A stretch of 64,000 bases of DNA from the NCBI RefSeq assembly GCF_000423325.1, contig NZ_KE384007.1, positions 211,115 to 275,114 of the forward strand, written 5' to 3'. Below, piece after piece: positions 8,984 to 18,645 of the stretch. The DNA comes from Lysobacter defluvii IMMIB APB-9 = DSM 18482 (lineage in GTDB: Bacteria > Pseudomonadota > Gammaproteobacteria > Xanthomonadales > Xanthomonadaceae). Numbering within the stretch: position 1 is the stretch's first letter; each line of letters opens with the position of its first letter. The translations under genes were made by a program, and so were the position numbers. The notes under the pieces were generated by a model. That model had not been told where the DNA came from. It saw only the letters and a program-made list of their open reading frames with translations, and searched no databases.

Positions 8984-10695
8984 GCGTCCTCGGTAACCCG
9001 CAGGACCTCCTCCAGCGTCGTGTGCCCGGCCAGCGCCTTGGCCACGCCGTCCTCGAACATGGTCCGCATTCCGGCCTCGCGCGCCAGGCGCTCGATCTCG
9101 CCCATGCCGGCGTGGCGCATCACCGCGGCGCGCAGGGCGTCATCGATGACCATGAACTCCATGATCGTGGTGCGGCCGCGGTAGCCGGTGGGCGCCGCCT
9201 CGGACGGCACCGGGCGGTAGAGGAAGATCTCTCCGTCCGGCTGGAAGCGGCGCAGGTCGAAGCGCTCGATCTGCTCCGCGCTGGCCGGGTAGCGCTCGGC
9301 GGTGGCGGGGTCCAGCCGGCGCACCAGTCGCTGGGCGAGAATCCCGTTGATGGTGGAGGTCAGCAGGTAGTCCTCCACCCCCATGTCGAGCAGCCGGGTG
9401 ATGCCGCCGGCGGCATTGTTGGTGTGCAGGGTCGACAGCACCAGGTGGCCGGTAAGCGCGGACTGGATTGCGATGCGCGCCGTCTCCAGGTCGCGCATCT
9501 CGCCGATCATGATGATGTCCGGGTCCTGGCGGACGATGCTGCGCAGCGCCCCGGCGAAGTCCAGCCCGATCTGCGGCCTCGCCTGGATCTGGTTGATGCC
9601 CTCGATCTGGTACTCGACCGGGTCCTCGACGGTGATGATCTTGACGTCCGGCGTGTTGAGCTGGCTCAGCGCCGTGTACAGCGTGGTGGTCTTGCCCGAA
9701 CCGGTCGGGCCGGTCACCAGCAGGATGCCGTGCGGCTGCTCCAGCACCCGGCGGAAGCGCGGCAGGAACTCGTCGGTGAACCCCAAGCGCTGGAAGTCCA
9801 GCACCACCGCCTCGCGGTCGAGCAGGCGCATCACCACGCTCTCGCCGTGCGCGGTCGGCACGGTGCTCACGCGCAGGTCCAGCTCCTTGCCCTGCACCCG
9901 GACCATGATCCGCCCGTCCTGCGGCAGCCGCCGCTCGGCGATGTCGAGCCGGGCCATGATCTTGACCCGGCTGACCACCGCCGCGGTCAGGTTGGCCGGC
10001 GGGCCCTCGCCGTCGACCAGCACTCCGTCGATGCGGTAGCGGACCTTGAGCCGGTTCTCGAAGGGTTCGATGTGGATGTCCGAGGCCCGCAGCTCCACGG
10101 CGCGCTGGATCAGCAGGTTGACCAGGCGAATGACCGGCGCCTCGGAGGCCAGGTCGCGCAGGTGCTCGACGTCGTCCAGCTCGCCGGCCTCGGCGCCCGC
10201 GGTCTCCACGATCGCCCCCATCGCACTGCGGCCCTGTCCGTGCCAGCGCTCGACCAGGTCGACGATTTCCGAGCGCAGCCCGACCTGCAGGCGCACTTCG
10301 CGGCCGGTAGCCAGGCGGACGGCGTCGGCGATGTAGGCGTCGTGCGGATCGGCGAGCAGCAGGTCGACCGCGGCGTCATCCGCCGCCACCGGGCAGGCGG
10401 CGAACTGCTTCATGAAGCGCGCGGTGAGCGCCACGTCCTCGGGCGGGAACTCCGGCAGCGCGCGCGCATCCGCGAGCGGGAGCCCGAGCACCTGCGCGCT
10501 GGCCTCCGCGTGGTCGCGCTCGGACACCAGCCCGAGCCGGCCGAGCAGCGCCAGCAGGTCGCCCCCGGTCTCGGCCTGCAGCCGCCTGGCCCGCGCCAGG
10601 TCCGGGGCCTTCAGCGCCCCACGCGCCAGCAGCGCGTCGACGATGCGTTCGGCCGCGGACGCCGCGGCGGGAGGGGTCTCGGTTGCCACGGACAC
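8980..10695 (-). CDS. gspE: Type II secretion ATPase GspE
   Basis: Cytoplasmic hexameric ATPase that drives pseudopilus assembly, 571 residues. The N-terminal N1E-type domain is followed by the NTPase core: Walker A GPTGSGKTTTLY near residue 330, Asp-box and Walker B region (QDPDIIMIGEMRDLETA), and His box (GHLVLSTLHTNNAA). The region that in many GspE proteins holds a four-cysteine zinc site just before GYRGRT has no cysteine here (it reads RPVPSEAAPTGYRGRT). It is the first gene of the gsp operon, only 71 bases after the purL stop, so part of its transcription may come from purL. Confidence 0.95.
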   Translation of the reverse strand: MSVATETPPAAASAAERIVDALLARGALKAPDLARARRLQAETGGDLLALLGRLGLVSERDHAEASAQVLGLPLADARALPEFPPEDVALTARFMKQFAACPVAADDAAVDLLLADPHDAYIADAVRLATGREVRLQVGLRSEIVDLVERWHGQGRSAMGAIVETAGAEAGELDDVEHLRDLASEAPVIRLVNLLIQRAVELRASDIHIEPFENRLKVRYRIDGVLVDGEGPPANLTAAVVSRVKIMARLDIAERRLPQDGRIMVRVQGKELDLRVSTVPTAHGESVVMRLLDREAVVLDFQRLGFTDEFLPRFRRVLEQPHGILLVTGPTGSGKTTTLYTALSQLNTPDVKIITVEDPVEYQIEGINQIQARPQIGLDFAGALRSIVRQDPDIIMIGEMRDLETARIAIQSALTGHLVLSTLHTNNAAGGITRLLDMGVEDYLLTSTINGILAQRLVRRLDPATAERYPASAEQIERFDLRRFQPDGEIFLYRPVPSEAAPTGYRGRTTIMEFMVIDDALRAAVMRHAGMGEIERLAREAGMRTMFEDGVAKALAGHTTLEEVLRVTEDA

Positions 10696-10766
10696 GCGAG
10701 CGCTCCGCTGGAGGTGGCTCCGACTCTAGCAGCGGGGAGCGCGCGCGCGGAACTTCCCTTCCAGGG

Positions 10767-13700
10767 CTACCCCACGAACACCCGCGCGTTCCGGAACACC
10801 CGCAGCCACGGCGAATCCTCGCCCCACTCCGCCGGCGCCCAGCTGAAGTTGGCCGTGCGCAGCGTGCGTTCGGGGTGCGGCATCAGGATCGTCACGCGGC
10901 CGTCGGTGCTGGTCACCCCGGCCACCGCATCGGTGGAGCCGTTCGGGTTCGCCGGGTACTGGATCGCGCGCGTCCCATCGCCCTCGATGTAGCGCAACGG
11001 TGCCTGCACCGCGGCGGCGTCCCCGTCCTGTCCGAACTCCGCCCGGCCCTCGCCATGCGAGACCACCACGGGGATCCGCGAACCGGCCATCCCGCGCAGC
11101 AGCACCGACGGCGACTCGCCGACCTCCAGCAGCCCCAGGCGGGCCTCGAACTGCTCGCTGCGGTTGCGCAGGAACCGGGGCCAGTGCTCCGCCCCGGGGA
11201 TGATGTCCTTGAGCTGGCTCATCATCTGGCAGCCGTTGCAGGCGCCCAGCGAGAAGGTGTCGCTGCGGGCGAAGAAGGCGGCGAACTGCTCGCGCAGCGC
11301 CGGGCGCTCGAGGATGCTCACCGCCCAGCCGCGGCCGGCGCCGAGCACGTCGCCGTAGCTGAAGCCGCCGCAGGCCGCCAGGCCCTTGAAGCCCTCCAGC
11401 ACCACGCGCCCGGCGATCAGGTCGCTCATGTGCACGTCGACCGCCTCGAAGCCGGCGCGGTGGAAGCCATTGGCCATCTCCACCTGGCCGTTGATGCCCT
11501 GCTCGCGCAGGATCGCGACCTTCGGCCGCGCGCCGGTGTTGATGTACGGCGCGGCCACGTCTTCGGCGGGGTCGAAGGCCAGCTTCGGACGCAGCCCCGG
11601 CGCGTTGAAGTCGCGTGCGGCGAACCGCTCCTCGTCCGCGCAGTCCGGGTTGTCGCGCAGCTTCTGCATCGCGTGCGAGGTCGACCACCAGGCGTCGAAC
11701 AGCGCCTCCCAGCGCCAGTCGGCCAAGGTCTGCCCGCCCTCGTGGATGCGGATCACCGGCGCGGTGCTCGGCCGGGCGATGCGCTGCGCGCAGTCGATCA
11801 GGCCGTGGTGGGCGACCAGGTCGGCGAAGGCCGCGCGGTCCTCGGCGGCGACCTGCACGACCGCGCCGAGCTCCTCGTTGAACAGGGTGCGGAACGGGTC
11901 CTCGCCCCAGCCGTCCAGGTTGATGTCCAGCCCCAGGTGCGAGGCGAAGGCCATCTCGCACAGGGTGGCGAAGGCGCCGCCGTCGGAACGGTCGTGGTAG
12001 GCCTGCAGCAGGCCCGCCTCGCGCGCCTCCTGGATCAGCTCGAAGAACTCGCGCAGGCGCTGCGGGTCGTCCAGGTCGGGCACGCCGGCGTTGCGGCGCC
12101 CGTCCTCGGTCGCCGGCCCGGCGAAGGCCGGCAGGCTGCCGTTGCCCTGCTGCGGCAGTCGTCCGGTGGCATCCGGATACACCTGCGCCAGCACCGAACC
12201 GCCGAGCCGCTGCTTGCCGGCCCCGAGGCCGATCAGCCACAGCTCGGATTCCTCGTCGCGCACCAGCTGCGGGGTGAGCTGCGCACGCACGTCCACCACC
12301 GGCGCGAACGCGGTCACGACCAGGGAAACCGGCGAGGCGGACAACTGCCGCTCGCCGTCGGCATTCCACTGTGCCTGCATCGACAGCGAGTCCTTGCCCA
12401 CCGGGATGCTCAGCTCCAAGTCCGGGCACAGCTCCATGCCGACCGCGCGGACCGCGTCGAACAGCAGCGCGTCCTCGCCGTCGAAGCCCGCCGCGGCCAT
12501 CCAGTTGGCCGACAGCTTGACCCGATTGAGCGCCTCCACCGGCGCTGCGCACAGGTTGGTGATCGCCTCGCCCACGGCCATGCGGGCCGCGGCGGCGGCG
12601 TCGAGCAGCGCCAGCGGCGTCCGCTCGCCAATCGCCATCGCCTCGCCGGTGAACCCGTCGAAGCCGGCGAAGGTAATCGCGCAATCGGCCACCGGCACCT
12701 GCCACGGCCCCACCATCTGGTCCCGCACCGTCAGCCCGCCGACGCTGCGGTCGCCGATGGTGATGAGGAACTGCTTGGCCGCGACGGTCGGATGCGCCAG
12801 CACCCGCAACGCGGCTTCGTGCAGATCGACGTTCGTCCAGTCGAGCACCGGCCACGGCGCGTTGCCGGAGTGCCGGGTGTCGCGGTGCATCTTCGGCGGC
12901 TTGCCGAAGAGGACGTCCATGGGGATGTCGATGGGCCAGGAGTGGTCCCCCTCTCCCGCCGCGTCACCTGCCCCCTCTCCCGCTTGCGGGAGAGGGTTGG
13001 GGTGAGGGGCTTTTGCCGTTGCTTCTGTTTCTGGCGAAAAACCACCCTCATCCGCCCTTCGGGCACCTTCTCCCGCATGCGGGAGAAGGGACAAAGCCCC
13101 GTGCCCCACTACCAGCCGCTCCTCCGCCGTCGCATACCCCACCACCGCAAACGGACACCGCTCCCGCTCGCAGATGGCGGCGAACGCCTCCACCCGCTCG
13201 GGCGGCAGGCCGATGACGTAGCGCTCCTGGGACTCGTTGCACCACAGCTGCATGGGCGACAGGGAGGCGTCGTCGCTGGGGACGCGGTCCAGGTCGATCA
13301 CGCCGCCCAGGCCGGAGTCGTGCAGCAGCTCGGGGATGGCGTTGGACAGGCCGCCCGCGCCGACGTCGTGGATGCTGGCGATCGGGTTGTCCGCGCCCAG
13401 CGCCACGCAGGCGTCGATGACCTCCTGGCAGCGGCGCTCCATCTCCGGGTTGTCGCGCTGGACGCTGGCGAAGTCGAGGGATTCGTCGCTGTCGCCGGAG
13501 GCCACCGAGCTGGCCGCGCCGCCGCCCAGGCCGATCAGCATCGACGGGCCACCCAGCACCACCACCGCATGGCCGGGGCGCAGGCCGAGCTTTTCGACCT
13601 GGTTGCGGTCGATCGCGCCCAGGCCGCCGGCCAGCATGATCGGCTTGTCGTAGGCGCGGGTCACCGGGCTGCCGTCGGAGGCGGTGCCGGCCAGTTCGAA

Positions 13701-14852
13701 GCTGCGGAAGTAGCCGGCCAGGTTCGGGCGGCCGAACTCGTTGTTGAACGCCGCCGAGCCCAGCGGGCCGTCCAGCATGATTTCCAGCGCCGGGGCCATG
13801 CGCGGGTTGAGCTCGCGCTCGCGCTCCCACGGCTGCGGCAGGGTCGGGATGCGCAGGTGCGACACCGAGAAGCCCGCCAGCCCGGCCTTGGGCTTGCCGC
13901 CGCGCCCGGTCGCGCCCTCGTCGCGGATCTCGCCGCCGGCGCCGGTGGAGGCACCGGGGAACGGGGCGATCGCGGTCGGGTGGTTGTGCGTCTCGACCTT
14001 GATGCAGAACGCCGACTCCACCGCCGGCTCGCTGCGCCAGCTGCCGGTCGCCGGATCCGGGCGGAACCGGGTGCCCTGGTAGCCCGCCACCACCGCGGCG
14101 TTGTCGCTGTACGCCGACAGGGTGTTCTCCGGCGTCACCGCGTGGGTGTGGCGGATCATGCGGAACAGCGAGGTCGACTGCTCCTGCCCGTCGATGGTCC
14201 ACGAGGCATTGAAGATCTTGTGCCGGCAGTGCTCGGAGTTCGCCTGCGCGAACATCATCAGCTCGACGTCGGACGGATCCCGGCCCAGCGCGGCGTAGCG
14301 CTCGCGCAGGTACCCGATCTCGTCCTCGGCCAGGGCCAGGCCGAGCCGGACGTTGGCTTCCTCCAGCGCGTCCAGCGGGATGCGCTCCAGGGCGCCACGG
14401 GCGTGGGTGTCGAACAGGGCGCCTGCGTCCTCGCAGGCCTCCAGCAGCGACTGGGTCATCGGGTCGTGCAGGATCCGCGCGAGCCGGCCCTGGGTGGCGG
14501 CGTCCTCCGGCCAGCCGGCCAGGTCGTAGCGGGTGCCGCGCTCGACGCGGTTCACCGGCAGCCCGGCGCCGCGCAGCAGCTCGGTCGCCTTGCTCGCCCA
14601 GGGCGACAGGGTGCCCAGGCGCGGGGAGACGTAGCGGGAGGTGGCGCCCCGGGCGCGCTCCGCCGGCGCGTCGGCCGCCTGCAGGATGCGGCGGAGCTTC
14701 GCATCGTCCGGCGTGGCGCCGGAGGGGACGTCGACCCAGAACACCTGCCAGCTGCCAAGCAGCCGGATTCCCGGGTGGACGGACTGGAGGCGCGCCTGCA
14801 GGCGCTCGAGGCGGAACCGTGAAAGGGCGGGTGCGCCCTCGAGGACGATCAT
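10767..14852 (-). CDS. purL: Phosphoribosylformylglycinamidine synthase PurL (large, fused form)
   Basis: Fourth step of purine synthesis: FGAR + ATP + glutamine to FGAM. It has 1361 residues, longer than the usual ~1290-1300. Visible parts are the N-terminal domain, FGAM synthetase core ([39 protein letters not shown]) and the class I glutaminase domain, with the nucleophile in [13 protein letters not shown] near residue 1204 and the His/Glu pair in MPHPERT. The extra length is largely a family A palindromic repeat inserted in frame at about residues 585-635 ([14 protein letters not shown] and [12 protein letters not shown]). It lies between the strand ending ERLVV and the conserved [16 protein letters not shown]. 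The gene remains open. Confidence 0.97.
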   Translation of the reverse strand: MIVLEGAPALSRFRLERLQARLQSVHPGIRLLGSWQVFWVDVPSGATPDDAKLRRILQAADAPAERARGATSRYVSPRLGTLSPWASKATELLRGAGLPVNRVERGTRYDLAGWPEDAATQGRLARILHDPMTQSLLEACEDAGALFDTHARGALERIPLDALEEANVRLGLALAEDEIGYLRERYAALGRDPSDVELMMFAQANSEHCRHKIFNASWTIDGQEQSTSLFRMIRHTHAVTPENTLSAYSDNAAVVAGYQGTRFRPDPATGSWRSEPAVESAFCIKVETHNHPTAIAPFPGASTGAGGEIRDEGATGRGGKPKAGLAGFSVSHLRIPTLPQPWERERELNPRMAPALEIMLDGPLGSAAFNNEFGRPNLAGYFRSFELAGTASDGSPVTRAYDKPIMLAGGLGAIDRNQVEKLGLRPGHAVVVLGGPSMLIGLGGGAASSVASGDSDESLDFASVQRDNPEMERRCQEVIDACVALGADNPIASIHDVGAGGLSNAIPELLHDSGLGGVIDLDRVPSDDASLSPMQLWCNESQERYVIGLPPERVEAFAAICERERCPFAVVGYATAEERLVVGHGALSLLPHAGEGARRADEGGFSPETEATAKAPHPNPLPQAGEGAGDAAGEGDHSWPIDIPMDVLFGKPPKMHRDTRHSGNAPWPVLDWTNVDLHEAALRVLAHPTVAAKQFLITIGDRSVGGLTVRDQMVGPWQVPVADCAITFAGFDGFTGEAMAIGERTPLALLDAAAAARMAVGEAITNLCAAPVEALNRVKLSANWMAAAGFDGEDALLFDAVRAVGMELCPDLELSIPVGKDSLSMQAQWNADGERQLSASPVSLVVTAFAPVVDVRAQLTPQLVRDEESELWLIGLGAGKQRLGGSVLAQVYPDATGRLPQQGNGSLPAFAGPATEDGRRNAGVPDLDDPQRLREFFELIQEAREAGLLQAYHDRSDGGAFATLCEMAFASHLGLDINLDGWGEDPFRTLFNEELGAVVQVAAEDRAAFADLVAHHGLIDCAQRIARPSTAPVIRIHEGGQTLADWRWEALFDAWWSTSHAMQKLRDNPDCADEERFAARDFNAPGLRPKLAFDPAEDVAAPYINTGARPKVAILREQGINGQVEMANGFHRAGFEAVDVHMSDLIAGRVVLEGFKGLAACGGFSYGDVLGAGRGWAVSILERPALREQFAAFFARSDTFSLGACNGCQMMSQLKDIIPGAEHWPRFLRNRSEQFEARLGLLEVGESPSVLLRGMAGSRIPVVVSHGEGRAEFGQDGDAAAVQAPLRYIEGDGTRAIQYPANPNGSTDAVAGVTSTDGRVTILMPHPERTLRTANFSWAPAEWGEDSPWLRVFRNARVFVG
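12950..13095. repeat. Family A paired palindromic repeat inserted in frame in purL
   Basis: Two hairpins lie in opposed arrangement: CCCTCTCCCGC/GCGGGAGAGGG at ~12971-12996 and CCTTCTCCCGC/GCGGGAGAAGG at ~13066-13090. They carry the flanking boxes GGTTGGGGTGAGGGG and CCCTCATCCGCCCTTCGGGC, with a ~30-base spacer. The same composite is intergenic at ~21983, ~29937 and ~46598. Here it is translated as part of PurL. Confidence 0.9.
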
Positions 14853-14972
14853 GTCCGGCAGGACCCAGATTTACAGGGCCCGCCATTGTAGCGGTGGTCC
14901 GGGGCGGCAGGTTGGCGCCGGGGCCCGGGCACCGGCCGTGCGATTACCCGGGCTACAGGGTTCGGCCCGGGC

Positions 14973-15785
14973 TCAGCCGCCGGCCAGCTGGTCCAGCGCC
15001 TCGCGCAGCTTCGCCGGCGGCACGTAGCCGCCCAGCTGCACGCCGTCCTCGGACAGGATCATCGGCGTGCCGGTCAGCCCGGCCCGCTGGCCGATGTCGT
15101 ACTGCTGGCGCACGGTGTTCTTGCAGCCCGCGCTGCCGGTGACGCGGCCGGTCGCCTTGGCGCGGGTCAGCGCCTCGCGGCGGTCGCCGGAGCACCAGAC
15201 CTTGACCATGTTCTCGAAGTTCTCGCTGCCGGGCCCCATCCGCGGGAACGCCAGGTACTCGATCGCGATGCCCTGCGCGTTGTACTCGTCGATCTCCTCG
15301 TGCATCCGCCGGCAGTAGCCGCACTCCACGTCGGTAAAGACGGTGACGGTGTGCACCGGGTTGGCCGGGGCGAAGATCACCCGCTCGCTGTCGGGGATCT
15401 TCGACAGCAGCTCGACGCGCATCGCCCCCATGGCCTCCTCGGACAGGTTGCGGCTGCGCTCCAGGTCCAGCACCGCGCCGCCGGTCCCGGCCAGCACCAG
15501 GTAGCGCCCGTCGTTGCTGACGTAGATGACCTGCCCGGCCGCGATGGCCTGGGTGAAGCCCGGCAGCGGCGAAGCCGAGACGTGCTCGACCTTGACGTCC
15601 GGGTTGAGCTTGGCGATCGCCGCCACTGCACGCGCCTCGGGGCTGCCCGCGGCCGGCTTGGCGGCACCGCTGGCGCCCGCGGCGAGAGTGGCCGGAGCGG
15701 CGCCGGTTTCGGGACCGCCGGCCGGTTCGGCACAGGCGGTCAGGCTGAAAGTGGTGGCCAGCACGGCCAGCAGGATTCGGATCAC
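14973..15785 (-). CDS. dsbC: Periplasmic thiol:disulfide isomerase DsbC-like, possible lipoprotein
   Basis: Isomerises wrong disulfides in exported proteins. It has 270 residues from a GTG at 15785 (an in-frame start at 15821 would add 12). The thioredoxin-fold domain contains the active site TDVECGYCRRMH and the cis-Pro loop LTGTPMIL. The N-terminal dimerisation domain reads VEHVSASPLPGFTQAIAAG. The signal peptide ends in SLTACAEP, a good lipobox with Cys at residue 18, so this DsbC may be lipid-anchored rather than soluble (inference). A linker rich in Ala/Gly/Pro follows, as expected for a tethered domain. It lies downstream of xerD with a 50-base gap. Confidence 0.88.
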   Translation of the reverse strand: MIRILLAVLATTFSLTACAEPAGGPETGAAPATLAAGASGAAKPAAGSPEARAVAAIAKLNPDVKVEHVSASPLPGFTQAIAAGQVIYVSNDGRYLVLAGTGGAVLDLERSRNLSEEAMGAMRVELLSKIPDSERVIFAPANPVHTVTVFTDVECGYCRRMHEEIDEYNAQGIAIEYLAFPRMGPGSENFENMVKVWCSGDRREALTRAKATGRVTGSAGCKNTVRQQYDIGQRAGLTGTPMILSEDGVQLGGYVPPAKLREALDQLAGG

Positions 15786-15835
15786 GGCGAGCACCCAGTG
15801 GGAACCGGCCGATTCTCTCACGACCGGCAGCCGCG

Positions 15836-16789
15836 TCAGCCCCGCGGGTGGTGCGTCGCCACCAGTTGCTTCAGCTTCTCGCGCGCGACCAGCGTGTAGA
15901 TCTGCGTCGTCGACAGCGAGCTGTGGCCCAGCAGCATCTGCAGCGCGCGCAGGTCGGCGCCGTGGTTGAGCAGGTGGGTGGCGAAGCTGTGGCGCAGCAC
16001 GTGCGGGCTCAGGCGCGCCGGGTCGATGCCGGCGGTGGCCGCGTGCCGCTTGACCAGGTGCCAGACCGCCTGCCGCGTCGGCGCCTCGCCTCCGGGCTGG
16101 ACGAACAGCCAGGGTGCGTCCCGGCGTGCCACCAGCTGGGGCCGCGCCTCGGCCAGGTAGCGCTCGAGCCAGTGCCGCGCCTCCTCCCCCATCGGGACCA
16201 GCCGGTCCCGGCCGCCCTTGCCCGTGACCCGCAGCACGCCCTGGCGCAGGTTCACCGCCGCGGCAGGCAGGGTCGCCAGCTCGCTCACGCGCAGCCCGCA
16301 GGCGTACATCAGTTCCAGCAGCGCGCGATCACGCAGGCCCACCGGATCGGACGTGTCCGGCGCCCTGAGCAGCGCCTCGACTTGGCTCTCCGCCAGCGCC
16401 TTGGGGATGGAACGCGGCAGCCGCGGCGAATCCAGGCTCGCCGACGGGTCGTCCGCCCGCGCCCCCCGCCGCAACTGCCAGCCGCAGAAGCTACGGACCG
16501 CCGACAGCCAGCGCGCGTTGCTCCGCGCCGACCACCCCAGCCGCGTGCGCCAGGCCAGATAGTCGAACAGCTCGCCCGTGCCCAGCCCCTTGAGGCCACC
16601 CGCGCGCCCGTCCAGCCAGCGGGCCAGCCCTTCCAGGTCCCGCCGGTAGCTGTCCAGCGTCGCCCGCGCCAGCCCGCTCTCGCCCCAGGTCGCGTCCAGG
16701 AACGCGGCGATCAGGCCGGCGTCCTCATCGCGCAGCTCCGGCAGCGAATTGACCAGCTGGCGGCGCTCGGCGGGGGTACTCGTCTCCAT
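15836..16789 (-). CDS. xerD: Site-specific tyrosine recombinase XerD
   Basis: Resolves chromosome dimers at dif with XerC under FtsK control. It has 317 residues from [10 protein letters not shown]. There is an N-terminal SAM-like core-binding domain (residues ~25-110) and a catalytic domain with Arg in [12 protein letters not shown], Lys in [12 protein letters not shown], HxxR in [15 protein letters not shown], His in [14 protein letters not shown] and the nucleophile Tyr in the last motif. The [18 protein letters not shown] block is typical of XerC/XerD. XerD is preferred over XerC because of the dsbC neighbour (xerD-dsbC is conserved in gammaproteobacteria). Confidence 0.93.
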   Translation of the reverse strand: METSTPAERRQLVNSLPELRDEDAGLIAAFLDATWGESGLARATLDSYRRDLEGLARWLDGRAGGLKGLGTGELFDYLAWRTRLGWSARSNARWLSAVRSFCGWQLRRGARADDPSASLDSPRLPRSIPKALAESQVEALLRAPDTSDPVGLRDRALLELMYACGLRVSELATLPAAAVNLRQGVLRVTGKGGRDRLVPMGEEARHWLERYLAEARPQLVARRDAPWLFVQPGGEAPTRQAVWHLVKRHAATAGIDPARLSPHVLRHSFATHLLNHGADLRALQMLLGHSSLSTTQIYTLVAREKLKQLVATHHPRG

Positions 16790-16864
16790 CCCACAAGGGT
16801 AAGGCCGATGGCACCACCCGCGCCGCACGCCCTAGACTCCCCCGGCCACGCGCCACCCACTCCG

Positions 16865-17311
16865 ATGACCCCGACCGACCACCCCACCCCGCCCGCCGCG
16901 CCCCGCAGCCACCTCGGCTGGCGCCTGCTCGGCCTGGGCTACGACCTGTTCCCGGCTTTCGGCCTGTGGTTCCTCGTCGCCGCGATCTTCGTCGCCCTGC
17001 GCGGCGATGCCATCACCGGCGGCGCCTGGGGCCTGGCCGAGTTCCTCGCCTTGTGGCTGGTCACCGGCGCCTACGCCGTCGCCAGCTGGCGCCGCGGCGG
17101 CCAGACCCTCGGCATGCGCCCCTGGCGGCTGAAGGTTGTCGCCGCCGACGCGAGTCCGGCTCCGCTCTCCGCTCTCTGCGTGCGTTATGCCGTGGGTTCC
17201 GTCTCCTTGCTGGCGCTAGGCGCGGGGTTCTGGTGGGCGCTCTTCGACCACAACCGCCTGACGTGGCACGACCGCGCCAGCGGAACGAGGATCGTCCGGC
17301 TGGCCAAATAG
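16865..17311 (+). CDS. RDD family membrane protein
   Basis: A 148-residue integral membrane protein of the RDD family (function generally unknown, some members proposed as Na+/H+ antiporters). Three membrane segments are visible: residues ~22-46 (LGLGYDLFPAFGLWFLVAAI), ~54-76 and ~108-128. The family signature occurs as RLLGLGYD at the first helix and DRASGTRIV at the C terminus. It diverges from xerD with 75 bases between the two starts, a pair often seen in Xanthomonadaceae. The ATG at 16865 was chosen because the preceding frame runs through the antisense of xerD. Confidence 0.85.
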   Translation: MTPTDHPTPPAAPRSHLGWRLLGLGYDLFPAFGLWFLVAAIFVALRGDAITGGAWGLAEFLALWLVTGAYAVASWRRGGQTLGMRPWRLKVVAADASPAPLSALCVRYAVGSVSLLALGAGFWWALFDHNRLTWHDRASGTRIVRLAK

Positions 17312-17411
17312 CCGGTTCTGCAGCCAAGCCCGCGCACCGAACCAACGACACCACCACCGAAGCCCACACCACTCCCCAGCAGGAGGGATCGTGATGGGAG
17401 ACGGATGCTGT

Positions 17412-17496
17412 GAGGGGGGTGCGGAGAGTGGGCCATGGATGGCCCACGGCCCGACTTAAAGACAGGATGTCGTCAGGAGGGCGGAGCACCCCCCTC
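17412..17496 (+). ncRNA. Structured GGA-rich element, candidate CsrA/RsmA-binding RNA or 3' UTR
   Basis: An 11-base perfect inverted repeat (GAGGGGGGTGC at 17412-17422, GCACCCCCCTC at 17486-17496) encloses two smaller hairpins with GGA in the loop. One is GTGGGCCATGGATGGCCCAC at 17428-17447 (7-bp stem, loop AUGGAU); the other is GACAGGATGTC at 17461-17471 (3-bp stem, loop AGGAU). Further GGA motifs flank it (17382, 17403, 17476). Hairpin-presented A(N)GGA is the established CsrA/RsmA binding signal. The element is read on the plus strand downstream of the RDD gene and converges on lptG. Between 17312 and 17535 no convincing gene is seen. The RNA role is inference. Confidence 0.45.
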
Positions 17497-17535
17497 GCAG
17501 CAGCCGGCTCCCAGCCGCGACCCCTCCGAGGCCCC

Positions 17536-18645
17536 CTACCCCGACCGCTTCCGGAACAGCCCCACCGACACCCCGATCATGATCAGCGTCGGCAACAGGT
17601 AGGCCACCCGGAAGTCGAACTTGAACGCACTGGCCAGCTTCACGAACTGCGTCTGCAGCAACCAGAAGCCCAGCGCGAACACGATCCCGATGAAGAGCCG
17701 CTTGCCCAGGCCGCCGCTGCGCAGGCTGCCGAAGGCGAACGGGATCGCCGCCAGGCACAGTGCCAGCACGTTGATCGGGTAGAACCAGCGGCCCCAGTAG
17801 TGCTCCTCGAAGTCGGAGGCATCCAGGCCGTTGCGCCGGCGGTACTCGATCGCGTTGCCCAGGGCGGCCGAATCCAGGTAGCGCGGGCGGTCGATGTCGG
17901 CGCCCAGGCCGGTCGCGTCCAGCTGCGAATCCCAGCTCTCCTCCTCCACCCGTTCGCGAGTCACGGAGGCTTCGCCGAAGGTGGTGCGCTCCACGCCGCG
18001 CAGCATCCAGCCGCCCGGCCGGTGCTCGGCGACGTCCACGCGCGCCAGCGAGGCGAGGCGGCCGTCCTCGTCGAACTCGTACAGGCGCACGTCGTTCAGC
18101 TCCAGCCAGCGGTCGCCGCCCTCGGCGCGCTCCTGGCCGCCCTCGGCGTTGAGGATCACCGCGCCCTCGCGCGCCCACACGCCGCTGTAGCGGGCCACGA
18201 TCAGGTCCTTGGAGCGCGAGGACGCCTTCAGCATGTCGGCCTGGCGCTGGCCCCACGGGCCCAGGGTCTCGCCATTGAGCACCATCAGCGCGGTGAGCAC
18301 GGCCAGGGTGACGGCGACGGTCAGGCTCAGGCGCCGGCGCGACAGGCCGATCGCCCGCAGCGCCGTCAGCTCGGACGTGGCCGCCAGCTGGCCCAGCGAC
18401 ATCAGCGTGCCGATCACCGCCACGTAGGGAAACAGCGTGTAGGCGCGCCGCGGGATGGTGTAGGCGACGTGGGCCACGGCCTGCGGCACGCCGTAGTCGC
18501 CCTGGCCGACGCTGCCGAGCTCGCTGGCCAGGCTCAGCATCACGTCCAGGCCCAGCATCACGCCCCAGGTCAGCAGGACCGTGCCCAGCACGGTGCGGCC
18601 GAGGTACAGGTCATGGACCCGCGGGAACAGCTTCGCGCCGTTCAT
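17536..18645 (-). CDS. lptG: LPS export permease LptG
   Basis: One of the two inner-membrane subunits of the LptBFG transporter that extracts LPS from the inner membrane. It has 369 residues. There are three N-terminal membrane helices (TVLLTWGVMLGLDVMLSLAS; YTLFPYVAVIGTLMSLGQLA; LSLTVAVTLAVLTALMVLNG), a large periplasmic beta-jellyroll region, and three C-terminal helices ending LLPTLIMIGVSVGLFRK. The coupling-helix region LTALRAIGLSRRRL is conserved. The ATG overlaps the lptF stop by four bases. Confidence 0.94.
   Translation of the reverse strand: MNGAKLFPRVHDLYLGRTVLGTVLLTWGVMLGLDVMLSLASELGSVGQGDYGVPQAVAHVAYTIPRRAYTLFPYVAVIGTLMSLGQLAATSELTALRAIGLSRRRLSLTVAVTLAVLTALMVLNGETLGPWGQRQADMLKASSRSKDLIVARYSGVWAREGAVILNAEGGQERAEGGDRWLELNDVRLYEFDEDGRLASLARVDVAEHRPGGWMLRGVERTTFGEASVTRERVEEESWDSQLDATGLGADIDRPRYLDSAALGNAIEYRRRNGLDASDFEEHYWGRWFYPINVLALCLAAIPFAFGSLRSGGLGKRLFIGIVFALGFWLLQTQFVKLASAFKFDFRVAYLLPTLIMIGVSVGLFRKRSG

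Noticed and set aside
10683..14822. 1379-codon open frame on the plus strand
   Set aside because: It is antisense to purL, whose protein is fully recognisable. Long antisense frames are common at this GC content, and the translated product has the low-complexity H/Q/R/A/G pattern of a shadow frame.
17383..17457. Short open frame around 17394 (MGDGCCEGG... to GPT)
   Set aside because: Its sequence is explained by the hairpin structure. There is no family, and the frame ends inside the structured element.
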